Virus record (IMG/VR): IMGVR_UViG_3300037961_004603 | Location: 1 to 33,769 of that record | Strand: one strand, 5' to 3' | Origin: a virus | DNA: 33,769 bases | Shown: in pieces, positions 1 to 11,000 of the stretch | How the letters are laid out: each line of letters opens with the position of its first letter | Numbering within the stretch: position 1 is the stretch's first letter | Translations under genes and position numbers: made by a program | The notes under the pieces: model-generated | What the model saw: only the letters and a program-made list of their open reading frames with translations | Databases searched by the model: none | Told to the model about the DNA's origin: nothing

Positions 1-2
1 CT

Positions 3-92
3 ATTGATACACCGCAACAGTTTCTTGTTGGCACCAGTGTCACGCCAACGAATACATTTATCAAATCAACTAGAATTGATCTAAACGAATGA
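3..92 (+). CDS. C-terminal end of an unidentified upstream gene (5' truncated)
   Basis: An open frame enters the window and ends at a TGA at 90-92, giving 29 visible residues that finish in KSTRIDLNE. The stop overlaps the ATG of the next gene (ATGA at 89-92), which is the tight coupling seen through the rest of this block and argues the frame is real. Its position ahead of the gp25/gp6 baseplate genes suggests another structural or baseplate gene. Too little is visible to name it. Confidence 0.55.
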   Translation: MDTPQQFLVGTSVTPTNTFIKSTRIDLNE

Positions 93-1387
93 GTATGAAC
101 TTTAGCATAGAGGAATTCAATAAGGCACTACAAAATAGTGGTATCGATGAAAAGCTATCTGATATAACTGATACTGTTGCAACTCAACTAAACAGTATTG
201 TTGCTCTTGATGTATCTGCTGAAAGTCCTTCTACACTAAAGTCTACACTTCAATCATCTACAGATGCTATTGCTGATATAACAAATGTATTACATAATGC
301 TACTGCTGAACTAGCACCTCAGCTTACAAGTTTACAAGAAAAAATGGGTGAGGTGCTCTCTGGTAGTGCTGCTGTTGGTCAACTACAGTCTTTAATTGAT
401 AGCGTTTCAAATGACATAGACATACCTTCTGTTGAAACATTACAACAAAGAGCTAGTGATTCTATCACATCTATACAACAAACTGCATTAGATGCACTGA
501 GAGGTCAAGAAGATGACTTTGCTCCTGGAGGTACTTGGAGTGATGCATCTGGAGCAATAAGAGCTCAGTTGAATCAAGCTACTACTAGCATTACAGGTTC
601 AGCATTTGATCCAGGTAGCTTATTTGAGAATATTGTATTCAAAACTGAACCTACATTTGATGAAGATGGTATACAAAATGGTGAAAGAGTTGTTGCACAA
701 AAACTTGGTAAGGCTCCAGTACAACCAGTTAAAGATGCACTGTCTGATGTTGATCTTAAACCTTTTGAGATAAAACAACCAGCTGAAATAGTAAAGAACA
801 AGCTGTTAGAAGACAAAGGAACATCTATTGCCACACTGTCTACTGTTATAAATAAATTTAAGGAAAGAATTGCCACTGATGTGGTGTTTGATGAATCAAC
901 TGGTGAGAATATAGTGTTTGTTAGGACCATTGATGAAGATGGTGCTGAGATAACACTACCAGCTGGTTTTGCAAGTAAGAGTGACTTTGAAGAATCATTT
1001 GTGCAAGCAAGAAATGCAGCACAAGGTATGATGCAAAAGAATGCTGGTGAATTAAGAAAGTTTGTAGGAGATAACACTGAAGTAGCTCAAGATACATTTG
1101 AACGATTAAGTAAGATAGCATCTACACTACCTACTTCAGAACTAAGTGGTGGAAATGTAATAAAATTTGAAAGAGATCCAATCACTGGACTTGCTGTCAA
1201 CCCTGAGAATGCATTGAATGCTTTTGGACCTACCATAGAGGCAGCTAAGAAAGCATCTCCTGGTATTGAAAATAACTTGAAAGAGCTCTCAGAGAAATTC
1301 AAAAAGTACTTTACTCAGTTGGGTAAAGAACTACCGCCTGGTCAAGAACCAGAGCCATTCGACGAACCTGAGGAGGGTGCAGAGTGA
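89..1387 (+). CDS. Helical structural protein upstream of gp25, function unknown
   Basis: A 432-residue protein that I do not recognise. The N-terminal 150 residues are rich in Ala, Ser, Gln, Leu and Thr and look like long amphipathic helices. The middle (about 185-300) is more mixed. The C-terminus becomes charged and ends in a Pro/Glu-rich acidic tail. There is no signal peptide or membrane segment. The start at 89 overlaps the previous stop (ATGA); a second in-frame ATG two codons later is also possible. The end overlaps the GTG start of gp25 (GTGA at 1384-1387), so the two are probably translationally coupled. Position immediately before gp25 and gp6 makes a baseplate or tail role likely, but that is inference from context only. 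Confidence 0.75.
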   Translation: MSMNFSIEEFNKALQNSGIDEKLSDITDTVATQLNSIVALDVSAESPSTLKSTLQSSTDAIADITNVLHNATAELAPQLTSLQEKMGEVLSGSAAVGQLQSLIDSVSNDIDIPSVETLQQRASDSITSIQQTALDALRGQEDDFAPGGTWSDASGAIRAQLNQATTSITGSAFDPGSLFENIVFKTEPTFDEDGIQNGERVVAQKLGKAPVQPVKDALSDVDLKPFEIKQPAEIVKNKLLEDKGTSIATLSTVINKFKERIATDVVFDESTGENIVFVRTIDEDGAEITLPAGFASKSDFEESFVQARNAAQGMMQKNAGELRKFVGDNTEVAQDTFERLSKIASTLPTSELSGGNVIKFERDPITGLAVNPENALNAFGPTIEAAKKASPGIENNLKELSEKFKKYFTQLGKELPPGQEPEPFDEPEEGAE

Positions 1388-1803
1388 GTAAAGTTGCAGT
1401 TGTTACAGAGAATAGATCAGATGTTACTGTCTATTCAGATTTCTTTACAGACTTCTCTCGTAATGCAGTCACAGGTCAACTAAACAAAAAAACTAATGCT
1501 GAAGCTGTAAAACAATCAGTTAGAAACCTATTACTTACAGATAAGCTAGAAAGATTGTATCAACCAAGTGTAGGAGCTGGTCTAAGAGCTTTGTTATTTG
1601 AAAATGCAACACCATTTACTCAAATGCAAGTTCAATCATATATTAACGAAGCGATACGTAATCATGAGCCAAGAGCCGAGCTTATATCAACTGAGCTTGA
1701 GTTTAAGAATGATCAACACACTGCAGAGATAGTAGTAACATTTGCCATCATAAATATAGAAGACCCAGTAACATTTACCATAGGACTAGAGAGGACTAGA
1801 TAA
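1384..1803 (+). CDS. 25: Baseplate wedge subunit gp25-like
   Basis: A 139-residue protein of the gp25/GPW_gp25 family, close to the 132 residues of T4 gp25. These small wedge proteins sit in the core bundle of contractile-tail baseplates, next to the sheath initiation point. Family traits visible here are the AVxxSVRNLLLT helix, the LxxLLFENATPF segment, and the conserved EPR signature (NHEPRAEL, about residues 95-102) followed by two predicted beta strands. The start is GTG, overlapping the upstream stop. The stop TAA shares its last base with the ATG of gp6 (TAATG). The gp25-gp6 adjacency strengthens the call; in contractile systems these two families are standard wedge partners. Confidence 0.9.
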   Translation: MSKVAVVTENRSDVTVYSDFFTDFSRNAVTGQLNKKTNAEAVKQSVRNLLLTDKLERLYQPSVGAGLRALLFENATPFTQMQVQSYINEAIRNHEPRAELISTELEFKNDQHTAEIVVTFAIINIEDPVTFTIGLERTR

Positions 1804-3620
1804 TGGCTACGACCAATACAGAATTTTCGGTCGCCAACTTAGATTTTAGTACAATAAAATCTAACTTAATCACGTTTATGCAAGGCCAGGATATCTTTTC
1901 TGACTATGACTTCACTGGATCTAACTTAAATGTATTGATGGATCTGTTGTCATACAACACGTACTACAATTCAATATATCTTAACCATGTTGCAACTGAG
2001 ATGTTTCTTGATAGTGCACAGTTAAGAGATAGTGTGTACTCAATATCCAAGTCACTAAACTATCTACCAAGATCATTTAGATCATCGTTAGCATATGTAA
2101 ACATCAATGTGAACCCAACAAGCAATCCACATCAGATCACAATACCAAGACTTACTAAGTTAACATCTACTATTGGTGACAATACATATACATTTTCAAC
2201 CAATTCAGATATAATTGTGTATGCAAATAACAGCTATCTTGCTTCTAATGTAGCAATATACGAAGGTGATATAGTTCAAGAAGCATTTCTCGTTACAAAT
2301 ACATCACCAAACACACAAAGTTTCTTTATCAACAACTCAGATGTTGATGTTACAAGTCTTGCAGTAAAAATAAGAACTTCAAACACGGATAGTACAAATT
2401 CTGAGTACACAAGAGCAAATACACTATTTGGATTGACAAGTACAAGTAATGTATACTTTGTAGAGCCATCAACTAATGGAAGCTACAAAATTGTATTTGG
2501 AAATGGTACTTTTGGAAGACAACCATCAAATAACAATTTGGTTGAGATATCTTACAGAAGATCTAATGGAGAAGATCCAAATGGAGCTAATAATTTTTCT
2601 GCTGATAGTATCGCTGGCCACCCTGCAGCTATTAGTTTAGTTACCAGAGCTACTGGTGGATCAGGACCACAAGAACTTGATGATATAAGGTTCTCAGCTC
2701 CAAGAGCATTAGCAGTTCAAGAGAGAGCTGTTACAAAAGAAGACTATAAGACTATAGTTACAAATGAGTTCAATGATATTTCATCAATGAATGTCTATGA
2801 TGGTGCAGATGAACCTGTACCTCAGAATGGTGTTGTTAAGTTAGCAATACGTAGTGATTCATTTGACATTCTACCAACAACTCTCAAGACACAAATACAA
2901 AACTTCTTGAGAGATAAGACACCTATTGGTATAAGAACTGACATCATAGATCCAGAGTTTATTAACATAGAAGTCAAGGCAAATGTTAAGTACAACAGGA
3001 ATGCTACTACTGATGGACCTGGAACTATACAAACATCAGTTGAAACAACAGTAAATACATTCAATAATGATAATTTAGACGACTTCTTCAAGACATTCAG
3101 AAAAAGTAAGTTAATTGAAAAGATTAACGAGACAGCTACTTCTATCCTCAGTTGTGAAGTAGATGTAAGGATGATGAAACTGATAAGCCCACAAGCTGAT
3201 ATAAGTTTCAATAAAACATTGTTATTCAACCAAGCATTCAAGAGAGACAATCCAGTAGAGCCTGTATCGCAAGGATCATTTGTATCATTCTCTACTCCTA
3301 CAGTTCAATCAGAAACATTCGTATTCAATAACATTACTGGTGCATCATTGAGAGATAATGGAGCTGGAACACTACAAGTAGTGACAGCAAACTTGACAAA
3401 CATTGAAGTTTTGAGCGCTAATGTTGGCACAATTGACTATTCATCTGGGGAGGTTGCTATATCAAATCTTGTTATAAACTCATACTCATCTGGTACTTCA
3501 TCTGGTACCATAAAAATATTTGCTCGACCAGAGGATGATGACATCCAAGGACTGAGAAATGATGTTATAAGGATTAGAACAAATGAGACTAGTGTGAGTG
3601 TTATAGAACTTAGAGAGTGA
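1803..3620 (+). CDS. 6: Baseplate wedge subunit gp6-like (baseplate J family)
   Basis: A 605-residue protein, near the 660 of T4 gp6. T4-like gp6 forms the dimers that join baseplate wedges into a ring. The N-terminus has the typical helical region with NVLMDLLSYNTYYNS and the following SLNYLPRSFRSS segment (about residues 45-100). The centre has the baseplate J hallmark, in which a Gly/Ser-rich linker is followed by RAVTKEDYKTIV and then a strand-rich part containing NGVVKLAIRS (about residues 305-355). The C-terminal third is beta-rich. It begins one base before the end of gp25's stop and is followed after one base by the next baseplate gene, so it belongs to one transcription unit. Family assignment is secure. 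Confidence 0.9.
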   Translation: MATTNTEFSVANLDFSTIKSNLITFMQGQDIFSDYDFTGSNLNVLMDLLSYNTYYNSIYLNHVATEMFLDSAQLRDSVYSISKSLNYLPRSFRSSLAYVNINVNPTSNPHQITIPRLTKLTSTIGDNTYTFSTNSDIIVYANNSYLASNVAIYEGDIVQEAFLVTNTSPNTQSFFINNSDVDVTSLAVKIRTSNTDSTNSEYTRANTLFGLTSTSNVYFVEPSTNGSYKIVFGNGTFGRQPSNNNLVEISYRRSNGEDPNGANNFSADSIAGHPAAISLVTRATGGSGPQELDDIRFSAPRALAVQERAVTKEDYKTIVTNEFNDISSMNVYDGADEPVPQNGVVKLAIRSDSFDILPTTLKTQIQNFLRDKTPIGIRTDIIDPEFINIEVKANVKYNRNATTDGPGTIQTSVETTVNTFNNDNLDDFFKTFRKSKLIEKINETATSILSCEVDVRMMKLISPQADISFNKTLLFNQAFKRDNPVEPVSQGSFVSFSTPTVQSETFVFNNITGASLRDNGAGTLQVVTANLTNIEVLSANVGTIDYSSGEVAISNLVINSYSSGTSSGTIKIFARPEDDDIQGLRNDVIRIRTNETSVSVIELRE

Positions 3621-3621
3621 T

Positions 3622-6294
3622 ATGCCAGAACTCAATACTATTCAGGATAAGATATCTCCTTTAATCAAGGAGCAGTTTCCAGACGTTTATAAGAACGATG
3701 GTGAGCTTATGACATTATTTGTCAAGGCTTACTATGAATATATTGAGCAAGAGGATGAAGCGCTTGGTCTATCTAGAAATATGGCTTCTGAGATAGATGT
3801 TGACCAAGCTACTGCCAGTTTCTTGGAACATTTTAAGAAAACATATCTTTTCAGTATTCCAGAGACTATGACTATAGATCAATCGTTTGTTATCAAACAT
3901 ATTCTTGATCTTTATAGATCCAAAGGTTCTAAGAGAGCACTGCAGTTGTTTTTCAAACTGATCTATGGTAAGAATGCTGATCTGTTTATTCCAAATGAAC
4001 ATCTTGCAAAAGCATCGGATGCAACATTTGTTACTCCAAGATACATTGAAATATTTGCTGGTGAAGATGAAATACAAGCATTTTTGGGTAATGAAATCAC
4101 TGGTCAGGTCTCAGGTGCTACTGCTTTTGTAACATCTATTGTAGATACAAGTGTGCAAGGTAAGGCATTACAGATTGTTTACTTAGAAAGACTTGTTGGA
4201 GAGTTCATAAGAGACGAGTTAGTGTTTGATCCAACTGGAGTTTACTTTGCAAGAACAAATGGATCACTATCTGCTGTTACATTAACTGATGGTGGTAACA
4301 GTTATTCTGTTGGACAAGAACTTACAGTAAAGTCAAAAGCAAATACATCTACAGTAGGTAGAATAAGAGTTACTGGTGTAGCTAATGGTACAGGTGTGCC
4401 TGCAATTGAATTGCAGATAGGTGGATCTGGATATAGTGCAAATAACTCATTATCAAATGTTATAATCAGTGAAACAATACTTGAAGTTAACAATATATCT
4501 AATACTGCAGTATCAGTTGGACCTGATGGGTCAAATACTGTACCAGCTAATACATTTCAAATCTTTGAAGAGATATTCTCACCAAGAGTAGCAGTTACAT
4601 ATACATCTGGTGATAATATATTTGCTCAAACTGCTAACTCATCAAGTTATGTTCAAGGTATCAACTCTACAGCTGGTGTTATAGCAAATGGTCATATAGC
4701 AGTTAATGCAAGGGACAGTGCTTCATCTACTAATGGTACATTAACAATATATGAAACATCTGGTTCATTTGCAGCTGAAAATGGTGTTGTTAAGTTGAAA
4801 TTTGCTGGTGATGCAACTGTCAATGCAGACTTTGGTACATTTACTAACAACTATCCTACTGGAACATTCATTGGTAGAAGAGCAAACAATCTTGGTATTA
4901 CAGCTAACAGTGGTGTGTGGCCTGTAGAACCTCAAGGGTTTGTGAAAGGAGCTGTTACAAATACAGTAGCTGATATTGTAGCAAATAGATCTGGTGCAAA
5001 CGCAAATGTGTTGATAAATGCTGTTGGTAATGCTATAGCAACAAACGTATATACAGACTTCATAAAGTTTACTAACTCTGGTAATGTTCTTTCTACTGAT
5101 ATGCTTATCAATGGATCTAATAGTAATGTTACAGCAGCTGGATATGGATTTCCAAAAGATACTACTGCTGGCATAGATGATGTAATTGATAAAGCACTAA
5201 CATTTGAAACTAGTGAGCTTCTTGGTGAAGTAACATCTCTTACAGTTGTAAGTAGTGGTAATTCTTTCACTGCAGATCCAATTGTAATGACACAAAACAG
5301 ATTTGTAGATAGTTTCTTTCAAAAAGATGTTGAGATAGGCTATAGAAACAGAGCTGGTACTACTCCAGAGGTTGGAGATATGTATAGACAGTACAAAGCT
5401 CATGATACAAGAACACTTACATTTTCAACTAACACAGCTAACGACTTCTCAGTAGGTGAAGGAGTCAAGCAAGTAATCAATAGTAGTACCAATACATATG
5501 CCCAAGTTAGATCAATAACTAATACAACACATATGGTACTTGGTGGTTTGTATACATCTAACACTACTGCTGGTGCAGAAAGATTGATAGGTGATAATGC
5601 AGTTATCAATACATCAATAAATATAACTGGATTGTTAACTGGTGCAACAATAAACACTATCACTGCAACTTCTAATACTAGTGAGAATACAGTTGCATTA
5701 GCTAAAGTGCTTGCATCAAACACATCCAATAACTATCTTAAAATGAGAATGCATTCAATTGAATTTGACTACTTTGTTTCAAGTACTACCTCAGAAAGAC
5801 TACAATCAAATAACAATAACAGATCTTTTGAGATTGTTACAATAGATGATGCTACTAACAATTACAACAGATTTGTTAAAGCTGGTGTCAATGCTAACAC
5901 CTTTGCAAATGTTACTATTGGTACTGGTCTTATCACTAATGCTGAAGTTATATACTCTGGTTTAGGATTCAAAGATGGTGAGTTGTTAGACTTTACATTA
6001 GGTACTAATGCTCAAGCTGTTGTTGGTACTGCTACAGCAAATGGTACTGGTATTGGTGTAGGATATACAAAGCTCAATAGTGGTGTGTTAGGTGAGAAGT
6101 TTTCCATCCACGACAACAGCTTCTTCCAACAGTTCTCATATGAGGTGTTGTCTGAATTTGAGCTAAATAAATATGAAAGAATTTTAAAAGAAGTAGTGCA
6201 TACAGCTGGATACAAGTTGTTTGGAAGACCAGTTGTAGATACTTTCAATAACGTAGCCATATCCGTGGCAAACTCAGCTGTAAGTCAGGCGTAG
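3622..6294 (+). CDS. Large baseplate-associated structural protein in the gp7 position
   Basis: An 890-residue protein between gp6 and gp8, the place gp7 occupies in T4 (1032 residues). I cannot show real homology to T4 gp7. Residues 1-150 are helical, with FPDVYKNDGELMTLFVKAYYEY and a KGSKRALQLFFKLIYG segment, of a type I associate with structural proteins of marine T4-like phages. The middle (about 150-780) is a long beta-rich, Asn/Thr/Gly-rich stretch with several copies of a loose module resembling ITGQVSGATAFVTSI. The C-terminus returns to helices (QFSYEVLSEFELNKYERIL, then VVHTAGYKLFGRP). No membrane segment is present. The start follows the gp6 stop by one base. Confidence 0.8.
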   Translation: MPELNTIQDKISPLIKEQFPDVYKNDGELMTLFVKAYYEYIEQEDEALGLSRNMASEIDVDQATASFLEHFKKTYLFSIPETMTIDQSFVIKHILDLYRSKGSKRALQLFFKLIYGKNADLFIPNEHLAKASDATFVTPRYIEIFAGEDEIQAFLGNEITGQVSGATAFVTSIVDTSVQGKALQIVYLERLVGEFIRDELVFDPTGVYFARTNGSLSAVTLTDGGNSYSVGQELTVKSKANTSTVGRIRVTGVANGTGVPAIELQIGGSGYSANNSLSNVIISETILEVNNISNTAVSVGPDGSNTVPANTFQIFEEIFSPRVAVTYTSGDNIFAQTANSSSYVQGINSTAGVIANGHIAVNARDSASSTNGTLTIYETSGSFAAENGVVKLKFAGDATVNADFGTFTNNYPTGTFIGRRANNLGITANSGVWPVEPQGFVKGAVTNTVADIVANRSGANANVLINAVGNAIATNVYTDFIKFTNSGNVLSTDMLINGSNSNVTAAGYGFPKDTTAGIDDVIDKALTFETSELLGEVTSLTVVSSGNSFTADPIVMTQNRFVDSFFQKDVEIGYRNRAGTTPEVGDMYRQYKAHDTRTLTFSTNTANDFSVGEGVKQVINSSTNTYAQVRSITNTTHMVLGGLYTSNTTAGAERLIGDNAVINTSINITGLLTGATINTITATSNTSENTVALAKVLASNTSNNYLKMRMHSIEFDYFVSSTTSERLQSNNNNRSFEIVTIDDATNNYNRFVKAGVNANTFANVTIGTGLITNAEVIYSGLGFKDGELLDFTLGTNAQAVVGTATANGTGIGVGYTKLNSGVLGEKFSIHDNSFFQQFSYEVLSEFELNKYERILKEVVHTAGYKLFGRPVVDTFNNVAISVANSAVSQA

Positions 6295-6297
6295 GGA

Positions 6298-8061
6298 ATG
6301 ACAGAAAGAGTATATAAAGAGTTTAATGTTCACAGTGCAAGGCAGCTTGTTGAGTCAATTGAAGAAGCTGCTAACACAATGTACTATGTGTTTTCTACTA
6401 AGCACACAGCATTTTCAGAAAGCAGTACACCAACACCAAATAAATCAATAGCTAACTCATTATATCAAACATATGATGAAATGTTGTTTGGTAAACTTGT
6501 TACAGCTAATGATATTTCTCATGGAATAGAGAATTATGAGTGGGCAAATGGTACCATTTACCAACCATATGATGATCAAGATACAACATTATCAGATAAA
6601 GTTTACTACGTTTCTACACAAGAAGGTTCAGATTATCACGTATGGAAATGTATAAACAACAATGGAAATAGTGTTTCAAACTCGCAACCATTGTATTCTG
6701 ATGTGTCTAGTACTCTTGATTCTTTGTACGTAAAGAGTGCTACTGATGGATATCAATGGAGATTTATGTATACTATTCCAGCTGCTAAGTATACAAAATT
6801 TACATCTAACAACTATATTCCTGTTATATCTCATGCTAATGCACAAGGTAATGCAATCAATGGTGCACTAGATCATTACATTGTAACTGATAGTGGAAAC
6901 AACTATAACGAGTTTGCAAATGGTGCAGTAGTAACAGGCACAAACTCAACTGTATTTACAATTAACTCATCTAACTTTTCTATATCTGGTAATAATGATT
7001 TCTATAACAATTGTTCAATATACATGACTGGTGGTATAGGTAATGGTGAGATAAGAGAGATAGTAGATTATGTTGGTGCAACCAAAACTGTAACAGTCAA
7101 TACAGCATTCTCTGGTACACCAGATAGCACAAGTACATTTGAGATTACTCCAACAGTTAGAATCAAAGGTGATGGATCTAATGCTATTGCAAGAGCATTA
7201 ATTAACACATCAACAAATACTATAGCAAACATACAAATATTGCAACGAGGATCTAAGTACACATATGCAGATGTTACTATTGAAGCAAACAATATGGCTT
7301 CTGGTAACTTGGCAGCTGTCCGTGCAGTCATTGGTCCGTTTGGTGGCCACGCCCATGATCCTTTAGCTGAACTTGATGCAAGGTATGTAATCATATCAAC
7401 TGACTTTGCAAACAATGAAGCAAGCAACATACAAACAGATAATGATTTCAGAACTGTTGGCATATTGAAAAATCCATTTTATGCTAACACAAGAATAACA
7501 ATAGATTCACCAACAGCTAACTTCCAAGTAAATGAAACAGTAACTGATTCTGGTACTGGTGCTACAGGAACATTAATAACATCAAATACTACAACTGTTA
7601 GTCTTACTAATGCTTCTGGTATATTTTTGTTAACATCTAATGTGACAGGATCCATTACAGGAGCTACAGCTAATATTACAGCAGTAAGAGTTAACGATGC
7701 TGACTCTTCAAGAGCCAACTATCATTACTTCCAACAAACATCTAAGTTTGAACATAACTTAGTTTCTGGTAGTTCATTTACAGAGGATGAAAAGGTGACA
7801 CAAGCTACCAGTGGTGCAAATGGTATAGTATATCAAAGCAACGCTACACACACTTCCTTAACAACAGTACGTGGAACATTTGAAGATGCAAACAGCTATA
7901 TAGTTACTGGAGGTACTTCATCAGAAACAGCTCGATTCAAAGCTACAGTACCAGGAGATCTTGTGAGAGGATCTGGAGAGGTATTATTTTTGAAAAATAT
8001 TGAAGCAGTGTCGAGATCAAACACTTTAACCGAAACAGTCAAACTCGTGTTAAAATTTTAG
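6298..8061 (+). CDS. 8: Baseplate wedge subunit gp8-like, enlarged
   Basis: A 587-residue protein; T4 gp8 is 334. Shared landmarks are the segment DGYQWRFMYTIPA (about residues 151-163), matching DGYVWEYLFEIPP of T4 gp8, a preceding YHVWKCINNNG strand, a GGHAHDPLAELDA segment (about 350-362) and a C-terminal strand ending ETVKLVLKF, like the INILFTF end of T4 gp8. In T4, gp8 is a wedge dimer bridging gp6, gp7 and gp10. About 150-200 extra residues lie mainly between 400 and 560 and consist of loosely repeated beta modules (VTGSITGATANIT, VTQATSGANGIVY). The next gene starts nine bases after the stop, with a good ribosome site. Confidence 0.85.
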   Translation: MTERVYKEFNVHSARQLVESIEEAANTMYYVFSTKHTAFSESSTPTPNKSIANSLYQTYDEMLFGKLVTANDISHGIENYEWANGTIYQPYDDQDTTLSDKVYYVSTQEGSDYHVWKCINNNGNSVSNSQPLYSDVSSTLDSLYVKSATDGYQWRFMYTIPAAKYTKFTSNNYIPVISHANAQGNAINGALDHYIVTDSGNNYNEFANGAVVTGTNSTVFTINSSNFSISGNNDFYNNCSIYMTGGIGNGEIREIVDYVGATKTVTVNTAFSGTPDSTSTFEITPTVRIKGDGSNAIARALINTSTNTIANIQILQRGSKYTYADVTIEANNMASGNLAAVRAVIGPFGGHAHDPLAELDARYVIISTDFANNEASNIQTDNDFRTVGILKNPFYANTRITIDSPTANFQVNETVTDSGTGATGTLITSNTTTVSLTNASGIFLLTSNVTGSITGATANITAVRVNDADSSRANYHYFQQTSKFEHNLVSGSSFTEDEKVTQATSGANGIVYQSNATHTSLTTVRGTFEDANSYIVTGGTSSETARFKATVPGDLVRGSGEVLFLKNIEAVSRSNTLTETVKLVLKF

Positions 8062-8065
8062 AGGA
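8061..8065 (+). promoter_or_regulatory. Ribosome binding site for the 2187-aa structural gene
   Basis: GAGGA lies five bases before the ATG at 8071 and overlaps the last base of the gp8 stop. It is one of the clearer Shine-Dalgarno sequences in a block where most starts are coupled by overlap, and it supports the chosen start. Confidence 0.6.
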
Positions 8066-8070
8066 ACGAG

Positions 8071-11000
8071 ATGTCCAGAACCCTTGATACCAACCTTAAT
8101 GTAAGTCCATACTTTGATGACTTTGATGTTGATTCACAACATCATAGAGTATTGTTTAAGCCTTCTGTTCCAATACAAGCAAGAGAGCTTACTCAGTTAC
8201 AAAGTATATTACAGAACCAAATTGAGAAGTTTGGTGATGTTGTAGTTAAGGATGGATCTATAATTGAAGGATGTTCTTTCAATATCAAATCAGCAGAGTA
8301 TGTAAAACTTCTTGATAGAAATACAGACAATGAATTGTATACAGTTTCTGAGTTTGCAAATGGTTACATACAACATGAATCATCTAACCTTATTATGCAA
8401 ACTATTGATTCAAAAGCTGGTTTTGAAATAACCAACCCAGATCTTAACACTTTGTATGGTAGATATGTCAATACAGGCAACAGTGGTGGTACAGATAAGG
8501 TTGAATTTGTTGCTGGTGAGACAGTCAAGTTCTATCCAGCAAATGGACAAATATCAAATACATTTACAATTAATGATGGTGGAGCAGCTTTTACAAATGG
8601 AGACACTCTTATCTTCACTGCTACTCGTGGTATTAACGCTAGTGCTAATGTAACAACAAACAGTACTGGTGGAATCACAGCAGTTACTCTTATCAAAGCT
8701 GGACAAGACTTTCAAATTACTGATGTTCCAACAATTACATTTGATACAGCTGGTGGTACTGGTGCAAATATTACTTGTACAATTAATTCAACAGCATCTT
8801 TTGAGATTGCTGGCTTAGGTTTTGCATCTACAGGTAACACAGAGTTTGATCCAGTAGGAAAGACACTAAGAGTTCAAGTAAGTGATGGAACAATCTATCA
8901 AAAAGGTCACTTTGTAGAAGTATTTTCTCAAGGTGTAAATGTTAAAGATTACGATCTAAAACCAAATAATTTTTCTGTTGGTTTTATTACTGAGGAAAGT
9001 ATTGTCAATAGTTCTTCCAATACTGCTTTGTTGGATAACTCTTCAGGGTTCAATAATGAAAATGCTCCAGGTGCTGACAGACTAAAACTTACTCCAAATC
9101 TTATTTCAAATACAACAACCAATGCTCAATCAACAAACAACTTTCTTTCACTAATAAAATTTCAAAATGGTTTACCAACTACTGTAAGAGAAGAAACTCA
9201 GTTCTCAGAGATTGGTGAAGAGTTAGCTAAACGTACATTTGAAGAAAGTGGTGATTATGTTGTAAAACCATTTGCTTTTAGTACAGAAGAGAATACAGCA
9301 AACACTGACTTAGATACTATGGTTATTGGTGCTGGTAAAGCATTTGTTAAAGGCTTCCGTAATGAAACTGTTGGTGCTTCAAGAATACAAATCAGAAAAG
9401 GAACTGATTTTGCTAATGTTGAAAATGCAACGATCAGTCAAAACTATGGTAACTATATTGTTGTTAATGAGTATCTTGGTAGCTTTGATTTCAACACTGC
9501 AGCTGAAGTTAAATTATTGGATACTGCCGGTAATAGAATATCAACATGCCCTGCAGGTTCAGCAGAAACAGTTCCATCAACAAACTCAGCCACACAAGTA
9601 ACAGCTTCTGGTCCTTCATTCACAGGTAACATTGTAGGTACTGCAAGAGTAAGATCAGTTGTATACGAAGACAATACACCAGGTAGTGCTGAAGGTGAAT
9701 ATAGGTTGTACTTGTTTGACGTAAACATGAACCAAGGAAAGAACTTTGCAGACGTACGATCAGTATCATATTTTACAGGGTCTAATGCTGGAGTTGGATT
9801 TGCTGACGTTAAACTTACTAATGGTAGAGCTGTACTCCAAGATACTAACCTTAGGAAGTTTATAGTACCTACTGGAATCAAAGGTATAAAAACTTTCAAT
9901 CACAAGACAGACAACGAAGCATCATACACATACAGAACAATATCTACAGGTACTGCTGCAACAAATGGTACTATAGTTTTAACATTAACTGGTAACCAAA
10001 TCTTTGACTACACTGGTGGATCTACATTATCTACTGACCAAGAAAGAGAATTTGTTATTGTTGCAAACAATACATCTGCGCAGACTGCTGCATTGAGTGG
10101 AACTGTAACAACGACAACAAGCAATGTAGTCACAGGTAGTAGTACTACGTTTACAACAGATTTCCAAGTTGGTGATACTATTAGAGTTGCTGGTTCAGAA
10201 GATGAACTCATAACTGGTATAACAAATGCTACACATCTTACAACACTAGGTGCATTTTCAACAGCAGTTAGTGGTGCAGCATACAGAAGATTATACGTTG
10301 CAGATAAACCAATTCATCTTGATGGTACAAGCTCAAATGTTACAATAAGTTCAGACCAAAAGTCAGCTACTATCAATATGTCAAGAGGTAAAACATTAGA
10401 GTCTACCTTTGCACTATTAGTCAAACATAATGTAACAAAAAGAGAGGCTGCACAAAAAGATAAGTTACTTTCTGCAAACACTTATGTAAAAATTAATTGT
10501 GCAACTAATGCTGACACTTCTGTTGGACCATGGTGCTTAGGTGTACCTGATGTTTATCAACTTCAAAAAGTGTATGTACAATATAACAACTTTACAAGTA
10601 TAGAAGCTTCTGGTAATGACTTTACAGCTCACTTTGATTTATTACCTAACCAAAAAGATGGCTTCTATGACTTATCAAAACTTAAATTAAGAACTGATAC
10701 AGTTGGTGCACCAACAATAAACAGCACTGCAAGAATACTTGCAGTGTTTAATCACTTTAGAGAAAGTGGAAGTGGTTTTGGATACGCTACTGTTGATAGT
10801 TATCCTGTTGATGATGCAACAGCTACACTACCAGCTGATAAAATAAGAACAGAAGGTATACCAATATACCTATCACCTACAGATGGTGAAACATTTGATC
10901 TTAGAGATTCAATTGATTTCAGACCACAAGCAGCAAATACAGCAAACACAACTAACGCTACAACTGCAGCTGGTGCAACAACAAACCCAGTTAAGACAGT

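Noticed and set aside
847-854. TATAAATA match to a late promoter
   Set aside because: It sits mid-gene in the 432-aa coding sequence, far (about 530 bases) from the next start, and is explained by codons in an AT-rich gene.
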